Below the pieces are notes generated by a model that was not told the origin of the DNA, searched no databases, and saw only the letters and a list, made by a program, of their open reading frames with translations. A stretch of DNA of 64,000 nt. Source: Notospermus geniculatus (lineage: Eukaryota; Nemertea; Pilidiophora; Heteronemertea; Lineidae). How positions within the stretch are numbered: the stretch's first letter is position 1; each line of letters begins with the position of its first letter. The stretch lies in assembly GCA_002633025.1 (NCBI GenBank), contig NMRB01000994.1:135874-199873 (forward strand), written 5' to 3'. The position numbers and the translations under genes were made by a program. Below are positions 57,305 through 64,000 of the stretch, piece after piece.

Positions 57305-57882
57305 ACATTACCAACTTTCAGCGAGATGATGACGTCACCCGCGGGACGCGCAGTCCCGTGACGTCGCGACTTTCTACAGTGTACATCTGCCCGCGAAATG
57401 CACGATACAACGGGATAAATTGATCACTGCGCCAAACTAACTCACAAACCTTAAAATGCCCCCCTCAAATTTTAAAATTGACATTCTGACGAACATTTTG
57501 ACACCAAGAATACTATATTTCAACAGACTTCACTCACTTCCATTTTCGAGTCGAAGTTGAAACATCGAAATCACGCCATTTTCAATGGTAAAACCCATTT
57601 AAACGGCATGATTTTGACGTCTCAACTTCGACTCGAAAATGGAAGTGAGTGAAGTCTGTTGAAATGCAGTATTCTTGGTGTCAAAATGTTCGTCAGAATG
57701 TCAATTTCAAAATTAGAGGGGGGGGGGGCATTTTGGAGTTTGTGAGTAATTTTGACGCAGTGATCAGTTTATCCCGTTGTACCGTGCATTCCGCGGGCAG
57801 ATGTACACTGTAGAAAGTCGCGACGTCACGGGACTGCGCGTCCCGCGGGTGACGTCATCATGTCGCTGAAAGTTGGTAATGT
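57305..57882. mobile_element. 578-bp near-perfect palindrome
   Basis: ACATTACCAACTTTCAGCG at the left and CGCTGAAAGTTGGTAATGT at the right. Arms of about 285 bp stay paired to the centre with few mismatches and a short loop around 57588-57605. The inner edges match too (TCGAGTCGAAGTTGA and inverse). No target duplication seen. Confidence 0.85.
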
Positions 57883-58722
57883 CTGCTTTTTCTCCAGAAC
57901 TACAGATCTGTGATTTTAGTTGGGGACCACCCATGTTTACAAATTGGGAAAAATGTGTGCCCAGTTTGTAGGCCCACTGCTTCGTACTTATCTATCCGTT
58001 TGAAACATTTCAACTACCATTGAGAAGTCAAGAATCTCTAGTTTTTAAATGTCTAAGCAGTTTGAAAATAGACTTAGGGACCTGGCCGCAATCACCATGG
58101 AATTCAATCATTTGAGCCTCAAAAGTTTGCAATTTCACGCTAACAGAGTTTGTCATGGGCGCCGCTGACGTGACATGACGTCGTCCTTTGACGCAGTGGT
58201 CCCCAACCAACGTCATGGATCTGTAGCAATGGAACTTCATCAATTTTTTATCAAAGGTATGTATCTAACAAGGACACATAACATGTGCTCGAATTTTTTA
58301 TTTGACCTACTTTTCAAGGTCACAGAGGTCAAAGTTCGTCTGAAGTTACGAGGTTGGCATGTTCTGTAATGACTTAGCTATTATGTTGAAACTTTGCACA
58401 TGTGTACTCCTAAATCACATACATCAGATGTGACTTGTATGAGGTTCTGATATGGCTTCTGATGACTTGCATCACCATGCTAATACGCAAAGCGGGCAGA
58501 GTGCCATTGGCACTATTTTTCAAAGAGGGCCTGCAGCTCGAACCACCTGACCGAATGCAGATATCCTGCCGTCTTCTCTCTTCTAGAAAGGTTGTCCATC
58601 CATTGTTACGAGCAGTTTGGGGCTCTTGAAAGTGGAAGTACGCTGTTTTTATGCGCAACCCTGCATATTGACCACATCAATAAACAAATTGCGTTGTACC
58701 CAAAATGATTTGATTGCACACA

Positions 58723-58968
58723 TCATTGCGAATCGGATGGTTTGACGTCAGTTCGCTTGAAGTACGACAATTTTTTATAAGTCTTTATTCCAAGCTTATA
58801 TGTACTTCCATCATTGTGTTTCCTTAGTTGACACACTGACTTCACCATGATGAACGTCTCGCACGATCTACTTTCTTTACACCTCCTAGCACAGTCTAGT
58901 ATACTAGTCGCCTCCGGTCTACTTGATGGGTTCTCAACCAATTCTCCTAACTTATCGTCTGTTGTGTC
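58723..58968 (-). CDS. Apple/PAN-like terminal exon
   Basis: The acceptor cctgtttcaag opens 82 codons in phase 0 including the stop. SILDCARRCKESRSCETFI and SVCQLRKHND follow the Cys spacing of a PAN/Apple core (C..RC, SC, VC). Probably the last exon of a secreted protein. The upstream exons on the minus strand were not found. It is related in type to the exons at 29-31 kb but clearly a different sequence. Confidence 0.55.
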   Translation of the reverse strand, partial: DTTDDKLGELVENPSSRPEATSILDCARRCKESRSCETFIMVKSVCQLRKHNDGSTYKLGIKTYKKLSYFKRTDVKPSDSQ

Positions 58969-59412
58969 CTTGAAACAGGCGACCGAGTCTAAAAACGATC
59001 AGCATTCCACAATGATGAACAAATAACTTAAAGGAGCATAACTTAAAGCGGCTAGGTATGCGATCTCTTACCGGTATTTCGACTGCCGACATAGAGGGAG
59101 CCACCTAGCGGCAGCAATATGAACTAAAAAAATACAAAATACCTCGGGTCCATTCGCGACAACGTACATGTAGTTACATGTAGTCTCTAGGTTTGGAGAG
59201 TGGCGCGCACGGCGATGGTGGCACCGGCTGTCGGGAAAAAGTCAAATTACCGGGCTCCTTTAACGAATAGTTTACATGGGGCCATTTTAGTAGTAGATCC
59301 GTTGGTCGAATAATTAAATCCTATAATTGCATTTCTCTGGCCTAGATCACAAATTTGTTCAGCTATCAGAATTTGAGTTCCAGGCCAAAATACCAAAATC
59401 GTCACTCATTAA

Positions 59413-60224
59413 GGCGGGGGGCTACCTATGCCGACTTTATTGACGCTCTTTAAAAAAAAAGCGTCCTAACATATTCAATGACAAAAAGTAACTAATTGAT
59501 TTCAACGAAATGTTTTAACTACAACCATTATGCTACCGTTCTGCGAAAGAATTGTTCATTTTGACAAATTACGATGGAGTTAATTAATTGATAACAAATC
59601 GTCAAAATTTGAGTTTTCAAACAGTTTTGCAGACTTGGTATGCGACACATCAGTTTCCCACATAGTCTGTAACGTACAGGCCTGATGCCTGCAGGTCCTA
59701 ACCATCCGTTTTTTTACGAAAGTATTTCCATTTAATTGGTATAAAATATTTAATGCCAAAAAAAGGCTCGATTTACATTTTTTGAAATATTTCATATTCC
59801 CAATCTACTATCCAAAAAAGGCGATCGTTTTGCACTAGAATGCACATATGGCAATAACATCCACAAGAAATGTTTTCAAATATATGCGTCCAAAAAAGAG
59901 AACACTTTTTTGGGAAATTTGAAAATTTCCATACCGCTCGCCAGTTACTTCTTTGTTATGTAGATCTGCACTATTCTCGCTCTTTGAGTAAACTCTGTTC
60001 GGCCATTTGTGACCAAACCACCAGCGACAGAGCTGAACAATACCCGCAGTGGACACAAAAGATTTAGGGTCGGCACGTACACTGAAGATTGGTTTTCGAA
60101 AACAGTATATCAGGGTGATCGGATTTAATCTGAATGTGAATGAATGGTTGTTTGACCAGCGCACAAAGGAAAGTTCCGCGGATTGCCACTAGGGAATGAG
60201 CTCAGCTATAGGTAGCCCCCCGCC
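59413..60224. mobile_element. 812-bp MITE with TTAA duplication
   Basis: GGCGGGGGGCTACCTA and the inverted right end TAGGTAGCCCCCCGCC, flanked by TTAA at 59409-59412 and 60225-60228. PiggyBac-type target. No transposase recognised. Confidence 0.8.
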
Positions 60225-60371
60225 TTAAGGTCATTTATCTCTACTTATTAGGTGTTAAATTTCACTCTTAGTCATTTGTAAGCCTGATGAAGATCCATGA
60301 TGATCGATCGTATATGTACAGTGTAAATACAATGAAGTTTGTTCTAGTTGCTGCCTTCCTGTGGATATTAA

Positions 60372-60759
60372 AGGGACTAGGAAAAATTTTTCAAGCTTCG
60401 GTTATTACAAAATGCTAGTCTTTCATGATAAATTCCCACCGTCAATTCACTTTTTCAATTAAGTGTTAATTACTGGCACCCAGACAAATGAGTCATCGCC
60501 ACACCATGGAGCATTCACCACGTCACTGGGAACCTATCGCTGTATGTATTGTATTAAGCGAACTTGTAATGTACTCTATTACATGTATGTTGATTAGGTT
60601 CCCAGTGACGTGGTGAATGCTCCATGGTGTGGTGATAACTGATTTGTCTGGGTGCCAGTAATTAACACTTAATTGAAAAAGTGAATTGACGGTGGGAATT
60701 TGTCATGAAAGACTAGCATTTTGTAATAACCGAAGCTTGAAAATTTTTTCCTAGTCCCT
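60372..60759. mobile_element. 388-bp foldback with TTAA duplication
   Basis: AGGGACTAGGAAAAA and inverted TTTTTTCCTAGTCCCT. The arms stay paired through about 165 bp (for example AATTCACTTTTTCAATTAAG and its inverse) to a loop near 60560. TTAA at 60368-60371 and 60760-60763. Confidence 0.85.
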
Positions 60760-61104
60760 TTAAGGTCATTCTACCGTTTTTGATGGGGAGGAAACGACAA
60801 ATTTTGCTACCGCATACGGAATGATAGAACGAATGTTCGGCAAGACCACTACATCCACGGTGATTGGACTACGCACTCACCAATATCTGCAGTTGGAAAA
60901 GTGAAGGGGCTAAACGCCTTCCACATCATAACATAAGACACTTGATCCAAAAGAACGTAAGTTGCCCCTGAGTTCTTAACTTGGAGCTATAAAAAGAAAA
61001 TTTGGATGGTACATTACCTTTACAGCAGTCAAACCCTTCGAGATTTCAAAACGTTTAGTGATGCAAAGTCGGTACTAATACCACTAATATCATCAAAACA
61101 AGCG

Positions 61105-61500
61105 TTGGTCACACTACATAAAATCCCCAGGGTTTTGGCGCACTCACCTATGAATTGCCGGGCTTCAGGAAGCCGGCGTCTGCAAAACACGGGGTTTTGA
61201 AACATGGCAAGCTCGCCGGGTTTTTTTTCGAAGCCCCGGTCATGGCGAGGGAAAATTCATGTAGTGTGACCTCAAAATCCCCGTGTTTTCGTTAGTTCTT
61301 AGCACGGCTGCAGATGGCGCAGCCATTAAGTGGCCTCGTTTTCGCGCCTCCAATACAGAAATGACCAAAAATTCAGTGCATGCAGCGCACCTGTCGCCGG
61401 GCTTCTTTACTACAATGAATAAGCAGTGTGACCTCTCTCGCTGGGCTTTTCGGACACTCGGGTCTGGAAAAACACGGGTATTTTGAATAGGTGTGACCAA
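61105..61500. mobile_element. MITE(s) with TTGGTCACAC ends
   Basis: TTGGTCACACTACATAAAAT at the left and GTGTGACCAA at the right. An internal ATGTAGTGTGACC near 61258-61271 pairs with the left end, so this may be two adjacent related elements. Related to 31793-32243 by AAATCCCCGTG blocks. Confidence 0.6.
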
Positions 61501-61911
61501 GGCTATAATCTGAAACTCGCATACACTGGCCAGTATATTTGTTGAGACTGATCGTGCCTGGCATTTTACTCTTAATTCCCTTGGTTTTGATATTTGTAAA
61601 ATAAGAAACGAAGCATATAAAACCTGGAACAACCTGCTGGTAACTCGAACGGGGATAACAGACTTTTTGGCCCAGGCTTGGGTTTATCCTTATAGTAGGC
61701 CGCTCCTGCTGGACTGTTATGTTACCTTTTAGAGGAATCGTCCTGATTCCAATCTCAACTTTGTGGATAGGAAATGGGTATTGTGCCAATCGACGTCATC
61801 TTCGTATGTACTTCGGCAATTTCCGACTGGCCTCCATACATCTCGACTGTATTATGGGCGCCATCTTGCGCAGCGATACAGCGGTGAATTCTACCGCACT
61901 GCGTCGGGAGT

Positions 61912-62396
61912 TAGTCCGAACGTCTGACTCGTATTGCTATTTTTAGAATCTGCTGGACGCTAATACAGAGTCAGATGATGAGTAACCGAAGAACCATATT
62001 TTGGTTCTACGTCATCAGCATGATCAGATCACGGATTGGTGGTTCCCGTATCACGTGACCTCAAACTGTAAAGATGGCGATGCTGTGCATTCGCCGATTC
62101 GGCTTTTCGAGAGGAATATTTTTCGTGATTTTGATAACAAATTGCGGTTTTTTTAATGTTTGGCTGGCTAAGAGTGAACAGAGAGCGTGATTGCGAGTGT
62201 AGCTGGTTGAAACAGCAAGTAAAATGCCTGAGAGCAGCGTTGTCAAGTGATTCGATTGCCGTGCACTAAATGTATTCAAAACACGACCTGGAGATGAACG
62301 GACCAATCAAAATAGACCCCCCGCGATAGTCTTCATCTGACTCTTGTTGCGGCCGTCAGTTCTGCAAATGAGCAACAGGAGGCAGTGTTCGGACTA
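61912..62396 (-). mobile_element. 485-bp TIR element, copy B (inverted)
   Basis: The reverse complement of 29968-30452 with the same length and ends. The flanks GTCGGGAGT and GTCGGAAGT form a 9-bp target duplication with one mismatch. Divergence from copy A is only a few percent, so amplification was recent. Confidence 0.88.
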
Positions 62397-62716
62397 GTCG
62401 GAAGTGAGAAGCTTGACCGGCTAACATCCAAGTGGCATCCGCATGTTAAATAGTCCATTGAAACGACGGCAATTTTGCAAGTAATTCAACATACATCGTG
62501 TACATCGCTGATGAATATATTTATTCCATCATTAAACAGGCGTTAAACAGGCGTTTCTAGCAGTTTTTTCGGTGTTATTGGTGATCTATTTACAACGACA
62601 TCTTGCCGTTTTCCGGCCATCTTGTTTGTCACATGACCAGATGAGATCATATGACCACTGAAAATAAGTATTCTTTGCAGCATGGCGGCCATGATACGTC
62701 AGAGTCAATGTAGTCT

Positions 62717-62812
62717 CGTGCCACCAGACTCTTGCAATTTCCAATAGATTTCCAGTTTTAGAGTCTGGTCTCTTGTAATTTCCAATAAATTTCCAGTTTT
62801 AGAGTCTGGTCC
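62717..62812. repeat. Tandem duplication, ~42-bp unit
   Basis: Two copies sharing TTGCAATTTCCAATAGATTT-like sequence and TTCCAGTTTTAGAGTCTGGT. Confidence 0.8.
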
Positions 62813-63057
62813 ATATGGTTACTTTGACTTGTAATGTTGTAAAACCATCATGGCGGACAACCTACCTACAACTGATGACGTAGAACACAACTACACTGCA
62901 CTTCATGCATGCATACATAATACATTGGTATTGATTAGCCAATCAGCGAAGCTTCCCTTATTTTGAATTTTCGGAATAAGCGAATGCAAAGAGAATTGCG
63001 TTCCGTGCCACACCCTCGGTCTGACGACCTCGTAGTATGACCGAGGGGCTGGTTGCG

Positions 63058-63708
63058 CGACGAAAGTCATGACTGTGGTTCAGAGTGGGTATTGTGCATT
63101 GCCAGTATCATGATGTCCGTAGAGATTGCACTGTTCAGCAAGCTCCCTATTTTGTCAGCAACCATTTTTAAAACACTCAACTCCAGACCATGAAGGTGCT
63201 CTGGGGCATCGTTTCTGGTTTCGTTTCTTTGTTTCTGGTTTCGTTTGAGTCTTATTTTACAAATACCCTCCGCCCTGTCAGTGGTTCATGGTTNGTGACC
63301 ATGGCGGGATAGAAGCTTCGTTGTGATTGGTTGTATTCAGCGACAGATTTTCTGTCGCTAGTTCCACAGCAAAAAGGCGCCAATTTCAACAGGGCCTCGG
63401 ACGTGCGAGTAGGGGAGCGCGTTTTAGAGGACCTGTTGCAAGAGGATGGTTGTGCGAGACTAGAGTCAATGACGACGAAAGTCATGACTGTGGTTCAGAG
63501 TGGGTATTGTGCATTGCCAGTATCATGATGTCCGTAGAGATTGCACTGTTCAGCAAGCTCCCTATTTTGTCAGCAACCATTTTTAAAACACTCAACTCCA
63601 GACCATGAAGGTGCTCTGGGGCATCGTTTCTGGTTTCGTTTCTTTGTTTCTGGTTTCGTTTGAGTCTTATTTTACAAATACCCTCCGCCCTGTCAGTGGT
63701 TCATGGTT
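63058..63708. repeat. 236-bp exact duplication beside an N
   Basis: 63058-63293 and 63473-63708 appear identical at an offset of 415. The first copy ends directly at the single N (63294). Most likely a failed overlap in the assembly rather than a biological duplication. Confidence 0.85.
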
Positions 63709-64000
63709 CATTAGGTAACTGCGACATGGATATTTTACCACTGATTTGTGCGCATTTCCAAGCTTGGCACTTTGCCCATGTTGAAGTTGGGGTAAATTAT
63801 ACCTTACACATAAGAGAACCGAATCTTACCGCGATTAAATCACAGGCATCTCCGCCAGGTGTTCTGATCATGAAAGAGTTTACTCTGCCTATTTCGGTCG
63901 GACACGTCATAGTCGTACTTAGCACGCTGGAAGGTGAAATTCGTACAAGCAGGCGCGGATCCAGAGAGGGGGGGGGCAAGGGGGCCACGCCCCCCCCCCC

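Noticed and set aside
61240-61789. 130-138 aa frames on the minus strand
   Set aside because: They overlap inverted-repeat elements, lack the Cys pattern of the PAN exons and show no splice context.

Overview
The window is metazoan nuclear DNA, most likely from a marine invertebrate. It has spliced genes with GT/AG introns, a sacsin-type giant gene, Apple/PAN exons, CR1/L2-like LINE remains, a Ty3/Gypsy LTR element and a very dense load of short inverted-repeat transposons. I cannot name the species. Two gaps (25695-25876 and 47802-48170) and six single Ns (416, 10166, 28940, 32695, 35223, 63294) mark uncertain assembly.

Layout. 1-2210: no gene, with a roughly 20-bp minisatellite. 2211-23034 (+): a seven-exon sacsin-like gene. 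Its exons join in frame into 4407 codons with three Hsp90-like ATPase repeats, a J-like segment that has lost HPD, the first part of a HEPN domain, and a last exon encoding a PHD-like zinc finger. Introns are packed with foldback elements. 23131-25694 (+): a decayed LINE (ORF1 coiled coil, ORF2 endonuclease) running into a gap. 25.9-28.5 kb: no gene. 28564-31187 (-): exons of secreted Apple/PAN-type proteins. 31.8-35.8 kb: several inverted-repeat elements.

35987 to about 48170 (+) is the most interesting part. It is a Ty3/Gypsy retrotransposon with a 449-bp 5' LTR, a primer-binding site, a 916-aa Gag and a 1655-codon Pol. Pol begins with a complete MACROD-type macrodomain ahead of protease, RT, RNase H and integrase. 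The gag/pol junction carries a GTTAAAC heptamer in the correct phase for -1 frameshifting. Downstream on the same strand lies an intronless TatD-family metallohydrolase ORF with an N-terminal zinc-finger-like segment. It sits where an extra third ORF would be expected, but the 3' LTR is not visible, so membership is inferred. If all three ORFs belong together, the element pairs replication genes with an ADP-ribose hydrolase and a nuclease.

48.4-64 kb: a graveyard of mobile DNA. It holds a LINE 3' end interrupted by a 446-bp element with a perfect 8-bp target duplication, two relatives of an element with CCGGTGTGAAAG-type ends filled with short palindromes (one carrying an integrase GPY/F-like exon), several TTAA and TA foldbacks, a 578-bp near-perfect palindrome, a second copy of a 485-bp element first seen at 30 kb, and one more Apple/PAN exon at 58.7 kb (-). 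A 236-bp duplication beside the N at 63294 is probably an assembly artefact.
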